NCBI GenBank assembly: GCA_019242135.1
Contig: JAFAWC010000613.1
Coordinates: 1-11,099 of the forward strand
DNA: 11,099 nucleotides
Direction of reading: 5' to 3'
DNA from: Mycobacteriaceae bacterium
GTDB taxonomy: Bacteria; Actinomycetota; Actinomycetes; Mycobacteriales; Mycobacteriaceae
Under the pieces are notes generated by a model that did not search any database, had not been told where the DNA came from, and was given only the letters and a program-made list of their open reading frames with translations. Of the stretch, positions 1 through 7,250 are shown in pieces. Position 1 is the first letter of the stretch. Every line of letters begins with the position of its first letter. The translations under genes and the position numbers were made by a program.

Positions 1-102
1 CATTTCGCGGACGGCGCCGTACGCGTGACCGTGGGGAACCGAGCATCCACTCGCGCGATACTCGCCGCGCTTGCCCACAACGATGCATCACTTGCGGTAT
101 GA
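1..102 (+). CDS. C-terminal tail of an upstream gene, possibly a PLP-dependent aminotransferase (partial)
   Basis: An open frame enters at the window edge and ends at TGA 100-102, giving 33 residues. The tail contains GAVRVTVGNR followed by a short helix ILAALAHND. A closing G-VRVTVG strand followed by a helix is typical of the last residues of HisC-like (histidinol-phosphate or aromatic amino acid) aminotransferases, so that is my guess at the family. The catalytic part lies outside the window, so the function cannot be confirmed. The stop is six bases before the GTG of the MarR gene, on the same strand, so the two may be co-transcribed. What is seen is an open frame with coding-like composition; the family is inference from a very short tail. 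Confidence 0.45.
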   Translation, partial: HFADGAVRVTVGNRASTRAILAALAHNDASLAV

Positions 103-108
103 AGAGGC

Positions 109-621
109 GTGGCCCGACATGTGCCGTCTTCGGACATCCGTGATCCCATCGAGCAGGCCCGCGCCAACTGGGAACGGTCAGGGTGGGCCGACGTGGCCGA
201 CGGCATGGTCGCGGTCACGTCGGTGATGCGCGCCCACCAGATTCTGCTGGCGCGGGTGGAGAACGCGCTGCGACCCTACGACTTGAGCTTCTCGAGGTTC
301 GAGTTGCTTCGGCTGCTGGCCTTCAGCCGCACCGGCGCGTTGCCGATCGCCAAGGCATCCGACCGGTTGCAGGTGCACGTCACCAGCGTCACACACGCGA
401 TTCGGCGGCTGGAGGCCGCCGGGCTCGTCGAGCGTGTTCCTCATCCGACCGACGGTCGCACCACGCTGGTGCAGATCACCGCCCTGGGGCGCTCGACCGT
501 CGAAGACGCCACGGTCACCTTGAACGGCGAGGTCTTCTCCGAGCTCGGGATTTCGACCGAGGAATCCCGTGCGCTCGTCGCGTCGATCCGCGCGCTGCGC
601 CGCTTCGCGGGCGACTTCTAA
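109..621 (+). CDS. MarR-family transcriptional regulator
   Basis: This 170-residue protein has the size and layout of MarR regulators, which bind DNA as dimers through winged helix-turn-helix domains and often respond to small aromatic or acyl ligands. A helical dimerisation region covers about residues 30-60. The winged HTH spans about 63-125, with the recognition helix near 88-101 and the wing near 108-124. The wing carries the family's D-x-R signature (D115, R117) before an L-x-x-I-T-x-x-G stretch. The start is uncertain: GTG 109 lies only one base after the GAAGAGG at 101-107, whereas in-frame GTG 121 lies 13 bases after it. The gene follows the upstream frame by six bases. Its TAA overlaps the stop of the convergent histidine kinase. 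The target genes are unknown; the neighbouring mmsA palindrome is one possibility but nothing here proves it. Confidence 0.9.
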   Translation: MARHVPSSDIRDPIEQARANWERSGWADVADGMVAVTSVMRAHQILLARVENALRPYDLSFSRFELLRLLAFSRTGALPIAKASDRLQVHVTSVTHAIRRLEAAGLVERVPHPTDGRTTLVQITALGRSTVEDATVTLNGEVFSELGISTEESRALVASIRALRRFAGDF

Positions 622-1856
622 AGCGTCGTCATCGCGGGCAGCGGGATCGTCGCCGTGACCGCAGTCCCTGCCCCGGGTCGTGACCTGATGTTGAGCCGGC
701 CCCCGACGATCTCGGCGCGCTCTGCCATCGACAGCAGACCGTAGCCGCCCATCTCGTCACCGCCCAGCGGATGCTCGAACGTGTCGAAACCGACGCCGTC
801 GTCGACGATTTCGAGCCGCGCGGCGCCACCCGCGACTGCGAACGTGAGCCGTGCGGTGCTGGCGTTGGCGTGTTTGACCACGTTCTGCAGACATTCCTGG
901 GCGATGCGGTACAACGCGAGCTCGATGTGGTCGGGCAGGCGGGTGTCAGCCAGCTCCACCTGCAGCTCGATCTGAGGAATCGAGCGGGCGAGGCTGGCCA
1001 GCCCGCCCGCCAGGCCAAGGTCATCGAGCACCGGTGGGCGCAGGCCGCCGATCGCCGCGCGGGCCTCCTGCAGCGTCAGTTCGACCAACTCGCGCGCCTT
1101 GCCCAGCTGCTCGGCGACCGCGGCAGGATCGGCGCCGACCGACCTTCGGGCGGCGTCGAGCCGGTAGGACAGCGTGATCAGCCGCTGCGAGATCCCATCG
1201 TGGATGTCGCCGGCGAGTCGGCGGCGTTCCAGCTCCTGCGCCTCGATCACCTGCTCGACGAAGTTCTCGTGGGCGCGTTCGCGGGCCACCAGCTGGCGGT
1301 GCAGCCGCGCCTGGTGCAGCGCACCTGCGATGAGCTGGCCGATGACCAGCAGCAACTCCACATCCCGGTCGGTGAACTCGCGCCGCTCGACGGTGTGCAC
1401 GTTGAGGACGCCGACGAGGCCGCCCGGGTCGGTCTCCATCGGCACCGAGACCATCGACGTGAAGTCGCGCCCACGCAGCGACTGGAACGGCATGTAGCGC
1501 GGATCGGACTCCTTGTCATGGCTGATCACGACAGGTTCACGATGACTGGCCACCCAACCCGAGATGCCCGAACCCAGCGGCAACCGGATCTTGCCCACCT
1601 CACTGTCGAACGGCGGTGTCGCGCCGCGCAGCGTCAACGACCGGTTGGTGTCGTCGAGCACGTGCACGAAGCACACATCGGTGGCGGTCGCCGCCGTGAT
1701 CATCCGCGCCGCTGCCGCCGCCAGTGGCTCCACCCCCGGTCCGCTGGAGGCGGCCTGAATCATTTCACGCAGCAGCGCCAGCTCACGGTCGGCGTCGACC
1801 AGGTCGCGCACGGCGTTGGCGCCCGGGCTGGTCCCGCGCCCTCGCGGCTTCGTCAT
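618..1856 (-). CDS. Soluble GAF-domain sensor histidine kinase, NarL-type (HisKA_3)
   Basis: The 412-residue protein has no membrane segment or signal peptide, so it should sense something inside the cell. A GAF domain covers about residues 38-185. It is followed by a helical linker and a HisKA_3 dimerisation/phosphotransfer domain, with the phosphoacceptor H219 in the DIHDGISQRL motif. The C-terminal HATPase_c domain shows an N box (E321 to N334, including N325), a G1 box D352-D-G-V-G-F357, and a glycine-rich lid G370-G-Y-G-L374. The order resembles DevS/NreB-type kinases but with a single GAF domain. No clear haem or iron-sulfur ligand set is visible, so the signal is unknown. Its ATG (1854-1856) overlaps the response-regulator stop as ATGA on the minus strand, which indicates translational coupling. 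The TAG stop (618-620) overlaps the stop of the convergent MarR gene. Confidence 0.94.
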   Translation of the reverse strand: MTKPRGRGTSPGANAVRDLVDADRELALLREMIQAASSGPGVEPLAAAAARMITAATATDVCFVHVLDDTNRSLTLRGATPPFDSEVGKIRLPLGSGISGWVASHREPVVISHDKESDPRYMPFQSLRGRDFTSMVSVPMETDPGGLVGVLNVHTVERREFTDRDVELLLVIGQLIAGALHQARLHRQLVARERAHENFVEQVIEAQELERRRLAGDIHDGISQRLITLSYRLDAARRSVGADPAAVAEQLGKARELVELTLQEARAAIGGLRPPVLDDLGLAGGLASLARSIPQIELQVELADTRLPDHIELALYRIAQECLQNVVKHANASTARLTFAVAGGAARLEIVDDGVGFDTFEHPLGGDEMGGYGLLSMAERAEIVGGRLNIRSRPGAGTAVTATIPLPAMTTL

Positions 1857-2518
1857 TGGTAGATGCCTTCCCGTATTGCGGTGGCGACTGCGCCGGTCCG
1901 GTCGCTGACCCCCAGCTTGCGATAAATCGAACGCAGATGACTTTTGACCGTCTCGTCGCCGATCACGAGCTTGTTGGCGATACCGCGATTGGACAGCCCG
2001 GTGACGACATACGACAGGATCTCGCTTTCCCGCTGCGACAGGCCGTGACGGGCGCCCGGCCAGAATTCGTCGCGCTGGATGCGGGCGGCGGTGTCCACGG
2101 CGCGCGCCGCCATGCCGGGATCGATCGCGGTGTCGCCCCGGTGCACGAACTCGAGCTGGCGGACCAGCTCGTCGCTGCTGATGCTCTTCAGCAGATAACC
2201 CGACGCGCCGACCCGCATGGCCTGAAAGAGGTACTGCTCATCGTCGTACACCGACAGCATCACCACCTTGCGGTCGGGATCACGTTCACGCAGCGCCTGG
2301 CATAGGTCCAGGCCGCTGGACCCCTGCATGCGCACGTCGCACAGCACGACGTCGGGGTTCAGCTCGCCGATCGTGGCGAGCGCACGCTCAGCGCCCACCG
2401 CCTGGCCGACGACCTGCACGCGATCGGAGAACGCGGCCAGCATCGCCTTGAGGCCCTCGATCACCATCTCGTGGTCGTCGACCAGCACGATCCGCACTGG
2501 TCCGGCAGCTGTTGCCAT
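1853..2518 (-). CDS. NarL/LuxR-family response regulator
   Basis: A receiver domain (about residues 9-125) is joined to a LuxR-type helix-turn-helix (about 158-217). In the 221-residue version the acidic pocket is D14-D15, the phosphoacceptor is D61 (VVLCDVRM), the switch serine is S89 and the invariant lysine is K111. The HTH shows LSQRESEIL, then NRGIANKL, then ETVKSHLRSIYRKLGV, as in NarL and DevR. The likely partner is the kinase encoded immediately downstream, with an ATGA overlap. I chose ATG 2516-2518 because GGTGA lies a few bases before it. An in-frame ATG at 2528-2530 adds four residues (MVIC) but has no purine-rich site. The tandem repeats at 2558-2593 lie just upstream and are a plausible autoregulatory site. 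Confidence 0.94.
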   Translation of the reverse strand: MATAAGPVRIVLVDDHEMVIEGLKAMLAAFSDRVQVVGQAVGAERALATIGELNPDVVLCDVRMQGSSGLDLCQALRERDPDRKVVMLSVYDDEQYLFQAMRVGASGYLLKSISSDELVRQLEFVHRGDTAIDPGMAARAVDTAARIQRDEFWPGARHGLSQRESEILSYVVTGLSNRGIANKLVIGDETVKSHLRSIYRKLGVSDRTGAVATAIREGIYQ

Positions 2519-2557
2519 GCAGATCACCATAGAACTGCGGCGCCGATTGTTGACCTA

Positions 2558-2593
2558 GGCGTTCGTGACGATGCTGGCGGGCGTTCGTGACGA
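2558..2593 (+). repeat. Tandem 14-bp direct repeat, 22-bp period, between divergent genes
   Basis: GGCGTTCGTGACGA occurs exactly at 2558-2571 and again at 2580-2593. The 22-bp offset is about two helical turns, so both copies face the same side of the DNA. Each copy contains CGT-N5-ACG, an imperfect inverted element. The pair sits 40-75 bases upstream of the response-regulator start and upstream of the divergent HAD gene. This fits cooperative binding by a dimeric regulator such as the NarL-type protein next door. The repeat is seen directly; the regulatory role is inference. Confidence 0.5.
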
Positions 2594-2616
2594 GCACGCC
2601 CCCAATGGCCTGCCCA

Positions 2617-2634
2617 ATCCCCCCTGCGGGGGAT
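2617..2634. repeat. Perfect 7-bp inverted repeat with 4-base loop
   Basis: ATCCCCC at 2617-2623 is complementary to GGGGGAT at 2628-2634, with CTGC between. It could form a short, very stable hairpin in a transcript running towards the HAD gene, or serve as a protein site. It is not followed by a T-run, so a classical terminator is unlikely. If the HAD gene starts at 2668 the hairpin is non-coding; if it starts at GTG 2587 the hairpin is inside the coding region. Confidence 0.45.
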
Positions 2635-2667
2635 GCCGCGGGAGTCGCGTCATCGGATGCTGTGGGC

Positions 2668-3465
2668 ATGCCGGGGCAAGCGGTCGCGACGCGCGGATTC
2701 TGGTGGGATCGGACCCGGCCGACCGACGCCGATGTGGCCCAGCTGCGCGCGGTGATCTTCGACCTCGACGGTGCGATGGCCGACATCGAGCGCGACGGCC
2801 AACGGGTAGCGTTCAACGCCGCGTTCGCCGCTCACGGGCTCGACATTCGGTGGGACGACGACCACTACGCGCGGCTGGTGATGATCGGCGATGAGCGGCG
2901 CCGCATCGCCACGGATCTGCGGCGGCGAGGCTTTGGCGCCGCCGCCGACGAGATCGCCGACGACCTGCTGCGCACCAAGGACGCCGTCTTCACCGACTGT
3001 GTGCTCGACGGCGACGTCGTGGCACGCTCCGGGCTGATCGACGCCATGATGAGCTGCTTCGTCGCCGGCGTCTGGGTCGCCGTGGTCAGCACCGGCCGGC
3101 GGGCGTGGGTGGAGCCGCTCGTGCGTCAGCTGGTCGGTGACGGACTGGTGGAGACCATCGTGACGGCCGACGACGTCACGGGGTCCGACCCGCAGACCGA
3201 CGTCTACGAACTGGCCCTGTGGGAGCTCGGCGTCGGACCGGAAAGCGCGTTGGCGATGGTCGGTTCGGCCGCGGGCATGCGCGCGGCGTCCAGCGCGGGA
3301 CTTGCCGCGGTCGTGGTGCCGACTGCCTACACGGCGTCGGACGATTTCACCGCGGCGGTGGCGGTGCGGTGGCACTACGACGGCGCGGAATCACTCCTGG
3401 CGCCCGACTGCCAACGCCTGCATCGCCGCTGGTGGTCGGCGCAGAAGCGGGCGGTGGCCGCGTAG
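2668..3465 (+). CDS. HAD-superfamily (CbbY-like) protein with degenerate catalytic motifs
   Basis: The fold signature is that of HAD subfamily IA phosphatases/phosphomutases. Motif I is VIFDLDGA with D32 and D34, followed by a CbbY-like cap beginning near ERDGQRVAFNAAF. Motif II is VVSTGRR (S141-T142). The usual motif I Thr/Val after Gly is Ala. The motif III lysine region (about 172-178) reads TGSDPQT with no Lys. The acidic motif IV, normally E-D-S, reads V198-G-S200. An active phosphatase would normally need the lysine and motif IV acids, so activity is doubtful. The start is uncertain: ATG 2668 (265 residues) leaves the repeats and hairpin non-coding, while GTG 2587 would add 27 low-complexity residues. 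The stop is 17 bases from the convergent mmsB stop. The physiological role is unknown. Confidence 0.82.
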   Translation: MPGQAVATRGFWWDRTRPTDADVAQLRAVIFDLDGAMADIERDGQRVAFNAAFAAHGLDIRWDDDHYARLVMIGDERRRIATDLRRRGFGAAADEIADDLLRTKDAVFTDCVLDGDVVARSGLIDAMMSCFVAGVWVAVVSTGRRAWVEPLVRQLVGDGLVETIVTADDVTGSDPQTDVYELALWELGVGPESALAMVGSAAGMRAASSAGLAAVVVPTAYTASDDFTAAVAVRWHYDGAESLLAPDCQRLHRRWWSAQKRAVAA

Positions 3466-3482
3466 TTCGGCGCTGTCGTGGG

Positions 3483-4358
3483 TCAGCTCTCGCGGAGCAT
3501 CTCGATGACGGCGCTGAAGTCCTTGTCCGCGTGATCGGCGGCGAACTTCGCGTAGATCTCCGCAGCATGGCTACCCAGCGGAGCGGCCAAGCCGGTCGAC
3601 CGGACCGCGTGCATCGCAAGCCCAAGGTCCTTATTCATCAGCGCGGTCGCAAACCCGGGTTTGAAGTCATTGTTCGCCGGCGACGTCGGTACCGGTCCGG
3701 GCACCGGGCAATTCGTGTGCACTGCCCAGCAGTTGCCGGTGGCGCCGGTGATCACGTCGAATAGCGACTGCGCCGACAAGCCGAGCCGCTCGGCCAGCAA
3801 AAACGCTTCCCCGACGGCGATCTGCTGCACGGCCAACACCATGTTGTTGCACAGCTTCGCCGTCTGCCCGGCCCCCGATTCGCCGCAGTGGATGATCTTG
3901 CCCGCCATCGGCTCCAGCACGGGGCGACCGCGTGTGACGGCGGCGTCGTCACCGCCGACCATGAAGGCCAAGGTGCCGGCGACGGCGCCCTTCACGCCAC
4001 CGGACACCGGTGCGTCGAGTTGGGCGAAACCGCGCTCGCCGGCCTGCGAGTTGACCGCCCGGGCGTCCTCGACGGAGATCGTCGAGCTGTCGATAAACAA
4101 CGCGCCCGGCGCCGCGGCGGGCAGGATCTCGGCATAGCACCGTTTCACAAGCTCGCCGTTGGGCAGCATGGTGATCACGACGTCGCCTTCGGCGACCGCC
4201 TCTGCGCCGCTGGAGAAGACCCGCACGCCGGCCGCGGCCGCGGCCGACGAGGCGGCGGGCACCGGATCGAAACCGCGTACCGTGTGCCCCGCCGCCGCCA
4301 GGTTCGCCGCCATCGGGCCGCCCATGTTTCCCAAGCCCAAAAACGCGATCGTGCTCAT
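3483..4358 (-). CDS. mmsB: 3-hydroxyisobutyrate dehydrogenase
   Basis: This 291-residue enzyme oxidises 3-hydroxyisobutyrate to methylmalonate semialdehyde with NAD+ in valine catabolism, in the cytosol. The N-terminus has the Rossmann loop G8-L-G-N-M-G13. The substrate-binding signature is DAPVSGG (115-121), followed by the conserved FMVGG. The catalytic lysine is K168 within GAGQTAKLCNN (162-172). The all-helical C-terminal half carries the family's DFKPGFATALMNKDL stretch, with K243-D244. Length is normal for the family. The ATG overlaps the fadE9 stop as ATGA, so translation is probably coupled. Order and strand match M. tuberculosis Rv0751c. Relatives in the beta-hydroxyacid dehydrogenase family use other substrates, but the flanking genes strongly favour 3-hydroxyisobutyrate. 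Confidence 0.95.
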   Translation of the reverse strand: MSTIAFLGLGNMGGPMAANLAAAGHTVRGFDPVPAASSAAAAAGVRVFSSGAEAVAEGDVVITMLPNGELVKRCYAEILPAAAPGALFIDSSTISVEDARAVNSQAGERGFAQLDAPVSGGVKGAVAGTLAFMVGGDDAAVTRGRPVLEPMAGKIIHCGESGAGQTAKLCNNMVLAVQQIAVGEAFLLAERLGLSAQSLFDVITGATGNCWAVHTNCPVPGPVPTSPANNDFKPGFATALMNKDLGLAMHAVRSTGLAAPLGSHAAEIYAKFAADHADKDFSAVIEMLRES

Positions 4359-5536
4359 CCGCTGTGCCCTTTCGCCTTCACCCGGGCGGACTCGGCACGG
4401 CCGATGACCACCCGCATGATCTCGTTGGTTCCCTCAAGGATTCGATGCACGCGCAGGTCCCGAACGATCTTCTCCAGTCCGTACTCTGTTAGGTACCCGT
4501 ATCCGCCGTGCAGTTGGAGCGCCTTGTCGGCTACCTCGTAGCACGCCTCGGTGACGTACAGCTTCGCCATCGCGCACAGCTCGACCTTGTCCGGGTCGTC
4601 GTCGTCGAGCGCAGTTGCGGCTCGCCACAACAGCATCCGCGACGATTCCAGTGCCGTTGCCGAGTCTGCCAGGGTGAACCGGATCGTCGGCTCATCGATC
4701 AGGTTGCCGCCGAAAGCCTGCCGGTCGCGCAAGTATGCGATGGCCTTGTCGTAGGCGGACCGTGCGCCACCGAGGGAGCACGCGGCGATGTTGATCCGGC
4801 CACCGTTGAGCCCGTTCATCGCGATGCCGAATCCGCTGCCCTCACCCTCGGCGCCGCCCAGCATCGCGTCGGTCGGAACTCGGACACCCTCGAGGATCAC
4901 CTGCGCGGTTGGCTGCGCGTGCCAACCCATCTTTTGCTCCTGCGTGCCGAAACTCAGGCCGGCGGCACCCTTTTCGACGATGAATGCCGAGATGCCTCGG
5001 GGGCCAGCGGCGCCGGTGCGGGCCAACACCACGTACACGTCGGACTCTCCGGCACCGGAGATGAACTGCTTGACGCCGTCGAGCACGTAGTCCGCCCCTT
5101 TACCCTGGCCATCGCGGACCGCTCTGGTTCGCAATGCCGCCGCGTCAGAGCCTGCCGCCGGCTCTGTCAGGCAATAACTGGCGACGGTCTCCATCGTCGC
5201 CAGCCGGGGCACCCACGCCTTACGCTGCTCGAGCGTGCCGTAGCGGTCGACCATCCACGCGCACATGTTGTGGATGGACAGAAATGCGGCGATGGTTGGG
5301 TCCGCGGCCGCCAGCTCTTCGAAGATCCGCACCGCGTCGAGGCGACGCAACCCGCTTCCGCCGACGTCGTCGCCGCAGTAGATCGCCGCCATCCCCAGCG
5401 CGGCGGCCTCGCGCAGTACGTCGACCGGGAAGTGGTGGGTCCCGTCCCACTCCAAGGCCTGTGGTGCAACACGTTTCGCGGCGAATGCGGCCGCCGTTTC
5501 CGTGATGACGCGCGCGTCATCGTCAAGTCTGATCAT
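4355..5536 (-). CDS. fadE9: Acyl-CoA dehydrogenase, probably isobutyryl-CoA dehydrogenase
   Basis: The 393-residue flavoprotein has the complete acyl-CoA dehydrogenase layout: a helical N-domain (about 1-118), a central beta domain and a C-terminal helical domain. The FAD/substrate signature is YCLTEPAAGSDAAALRT (121-137), and the C-terminal signature runs from QLHGGYGY (341-348) to ILEGTNEIMR (366-375), where E368 is the likely catalytic base. In the valine pathway it would convert isobutyryl-CoA to methacrylyl-CoA, passing electrons to ETF. I chose ATG 5534-5536, 14 bases after the mmsA stop. The frame stays open to 5878, but that extension only mirrors mmsA and has no dehydrogenase sequence. 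No clear ribosome binding site precedes the ATG, so coupling to mmsA translation is likely. The stop overlaps mmsB. Short/branched-chain substrates other than isobutyryl-CoA cannot be excluded. Confidence 0.94.
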   Translation of the reverse strand: MIRLDDDARVITETAAAFAAKRVAPQALEWDGTHHFPVDVLREAAALGMAAIYCGDDVGGSGLRRLDAVRIFEELAAADPTIAAFLSIHNMCAWMVDRYGTLEQRKAWVPRLATMETVASYCLTEPAAGSDAAALRTRAVRDGQGKGADYVLDGVKQFISGAGESDVYVVLARTGAAGPRGISAFIVEKGAAGLSFGTQEQKMGWHAQPTAQVILEGVRVPTDAMLGGAEGEGSGFGIAMNGLNGGRINIAACSLGGARSAYDKAIAYLRDRQAFGGNLIDEPTIRFTLADSATALESSRMLLWRAATALDDDDPDKVELCAMAKLYVTEACYEVADKALQLHGGYGYLTEYGLEKIVRDLRVHRILEGTNEIMRVVIGRAESARVKAKGHSG

Positions 5537-5550
5537 GGTTGGGGCCGTGA

Positions 5551-7068
5551 CTACTTCATCGTCGGGATGACGAACTCTGCGCCGTGCGTGCCCGCGGGCC
5601 ACCGCTGCGTCACGGTCTTGACCTTGGTGTAGAACTGGATCGACGCCGGGCCGTGCTGGTTGAGATCGCCGAAGCCGGAGCGCTTCCAGCCGCCGAAGGT
5701 ATGGTATGCCACCGGCACCGGGATCGGCACGTTGACGCCGACCATGCCGACCTGCACCCGGGACACGAAATCGCGGGCGGTGTCGCCGTCGCGGGTGAAC
5801 ACGGCCACACCGTTGCCGTATTCGTGCGCGCTCGGCAGCCGCAGCGCCTCCTCGTAGTCCGTCGCGCGCACGATGCACAGCACGGGTCCGAAGATCTCGT
5901 CGGTGTAGATCGACATGTCGGTGGTGACGTGGTCGAACAGCGTCGGCCCGATAAAGTAGCCGTCCACGAGGTTGGCATCGCCGAATTGCAGGTCGTCGCT
6001 GGTGCGTTCGCGACCGTCGATCACCGCTTCAGCGCCCGCCTCGACGCCCTGCTGGATGTAGTCCTTCACCCGGGCCAGCGCCGCCTCGGTGACCAGCGGA
6101 CCGTAGTCGGCCTTGGGATCGAGGCTGTGTCCGACACGCAGGTTATTGATTCGGTCAATCAGTCTGGCGCGCAACCGCTCTGCTGTCTGCTCGCCGACCG
6201 GAACGGCGACGGAGATGGCCATGCACCGTTCGCCGGCGCTGCCGTAGCCCGCGCCGACGAGTGCGTCGACCGCCTGGTCGAGGTCGGCGTCGGGCATCAC
6301 GATCATATGGTTCTTCGCGCCGCCGAAGCATTGCGCACGCTTTCCGTTCGCGGTGGCGTTGGCATAGATGTACTGGGCAGTGTCGGAGCTGCCGACGAAG
6401 CCGTAGGCGGTGATGTCCGGGTGCGCAAGGAGCGCGTCGACGGCCTCTTTGTCGCCGTGCACGACCTGGAACACGCCCTTGGGTAGACCCGCGTCCGCGA
6501 ACAACTCCGCGAGTCGCACGGGAACCGAGGGATCGCGCTCACTGGGCTTGAGGATGAACGCGTTTCCGCATGCCAGCGCGGGGCCGGCTTTCCACAGCGG
6601 GATCATCGCGGGGAAGTTGAACGGCGTGATGCCGGCGACCACCCCGAGAGGCTGGCGCAGCGAATACACGTCGATGCCCGGTCCGGCGCCCTCGGTGTAC
6701 TCCCCCTTGAGCAAGTGCGGTATGCCGATCGAGAACTCGATGACTTCCACGCCGCGCTGGATGTCGCCCCGGGAATCGGCGAGCGTCTTACCGTGCTCCA
6801 GGGACAGCAGCTCGGCGAGCTCGTCGGCGTTCTGATTGACCAGCTCGATGAACTTCATCATCACCCGCGCGCGGCGCTGCGGGTTCCAGGCCGCCCATTC
6901 CTTTTGCGCCTCCAGCGCCACCGCGACCGCCGCGTCGACATCGGCCGCGCTGCCCATGGGCACTTGCGCCTGCACCTGTCCGGTATTGGGGTCGTAGACG
7001 TCGGCCGTGCGTTGGGACTGGCCGGCGGTGCGCTGGCCGTCGATGAAATGGGGGATCTGAGTCGTCAT
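5551..7068 (-). CDS. mmsA: Methylmalonate-semialdehyde dehydrogenase (CoA-acylating)
   Basis: This 505-residue aldehyde dehydrogenase family member converts methylmalonate semialdehyde, NAD+ and CoA to propionyl-CoA, CO2 and NADH at the end of valine breakdown. Visible motifs are TPFNFP with oxyanion-hole N151, ILKPSERDP (172-180) for cofactor binding, FVGSS (224-228), the nucleophile C282 in GSAGERCM, and EIFGPVL (391-397). The position that is the general-base Glu in hydrolytic aldehyde dehydrogenases appears replaced (CFGGAKNH, 247-254), as expected of the CoA-dependent group. The close relative IolA has the same motifs, but adjacency to fadE9 and mmsB favours MmsA. It is the first gene of the leftward operon. 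A weak AGGG lies six bases before the ATG. The promoter carries a palindromic operator candidate. Confidence 0.96.
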   Translation of the reverse strand: MTTQIPHFIDGQRTAGQSQRTADVYDPNTGQVQAQVPMGSAADVDAAVAVALEAQKEWAAWNPQRRARVMMKFIELVNQNADELAELLSLEHGKTLADSRGDIQRGVEVIEFSIGIPHLLKGEYTEGAGPGIDVYSLRQPLGVVAGITPFNFPAMIPLWKAGPALACGNAFILKPSERDPSVPVRLAELFADAGLPKGVFQVVHGDKEAVDALLAHPDITAYGFVGSSDTAQYIYANATANGKRAQCFGGAKNHMIVMPDADLDQAVDALVGAGYGSAGERCMAISVAVPVGEQTAERLRARLIDRINNLRVGHSLDPKADYGPLVTEAALARVKDYIQQGVEAGAEAVIDGRERTSDDLQFGDANLVDGYFIGPTLFDHVTTDMSIYTDEIFGPVLCIVRATDYEEALRLPSAHEYGNGVAVFTRDGDTARDFVSRVQVGMVGVNVPIPVPVAYHTFGGWKRSGFGDLNQHGPASIQFYTKVKTVTQRWPAGTHGAEFVIPTMK

Positions 7069-7096
7069 GGGAGGCCCTGTCTTGGTGATCGGAGAA

Positions 7097-7114
7097 TACT
7101 AGGACATCCTAGTA
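7097..7114. promoter_or_regulatory. Palindromic operator candidate upstream of mmsA
   Basis: TACTAGGACATCCTAGTA is a perfect inverted repeat: 8-base arms TACTAGGA and TCCTAGTA around a central CA. It lies 29-46 bases before the mmsA ATG and overlaps the putative -10 element. An AT-rich 18-bp dyad of this type in GC-rich DNA fits a TetR-, MarR- or GntR-type repressor dimer. The palindrome is seen directly. Which protein binds it is unknown. The TetR regulator BkaR of M. tuberculosis controls a related branched-chain pathway, but I cannot say whether this is its site. Confidence 0.7.
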
Positions 7115-7135
7115 ATTGGGAGAGCGGTCTGGCAA
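7106..7135 (-). promoter_or_regulatory. Candidate sigma-A-like promoter of the mmsA operon
   Basis: On the minus strand TTGCCA (7130-7135) matches five of six bases of the -35 consensus. TAGGAT (7106-7111) matches four of six of the -10 consensus. The spacer is 18 bases. Transcription would begin near 7099, leaving a leader of about 30 bases before the mmsA ATG. The -10 lies inside the 7097-7114 palindrome, so a bound repressor would block polymerase. Confidence 0.45.
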
Positions 7136-7250
7136 GTCCGGATGGGGTGGCCGGTCAACTAGCTAACGGATGCAGGACAGGGTTCGCCGTACCGTGAGGA
7201 CGGTGTGCGCGCCACGGCCGCCCCACCGCGCGTAGTGAACGTCAGGAGAG

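Noticed and set aside
771..1862. Long plus-strand open frame opposite the histidine kinase
   Set aside because: It is Arg/Asp/Gln/His-rich with no recognisable motif, as expected from the reverse of a high-GC gene. The minus-strand frame has full kinase motifs.
2550..2578. TTGACC at 2550-2555 as a -35 box for the HAD gene
   Set aside because: The expected -10 position (about 2573-2578) reads GCTGGC with no resemblance to TATAAT.
3466..3482. Terminator between the HAD gene and mmsB
   Set aside because: Only 17 bases separate the stops and no inverted repeat is visible there.
4508..5632. Long plus-strand open frame opposite fadE9
   Set aside because: Low-complexity composition and no domain; it mirrors the well-supported acyl-CoA dehydrogenase.
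5537..5878. N-terminal extension of FadE9 over the end of mmsA
   Set aside because: The added 114 residues are Arg-rich, unlike any acyl-CoA dehydrogenase. ATG 5536 gives the normal family length.
7152..7170. Possible second palindrome around AACTAGCTAAC upstream of the membrane-protein gene
   Set aside because: Only the outer CCG/CGG bases and scattered inner pairs match, so it is not a convincing dyad and is unlike the 7097-7114 site.
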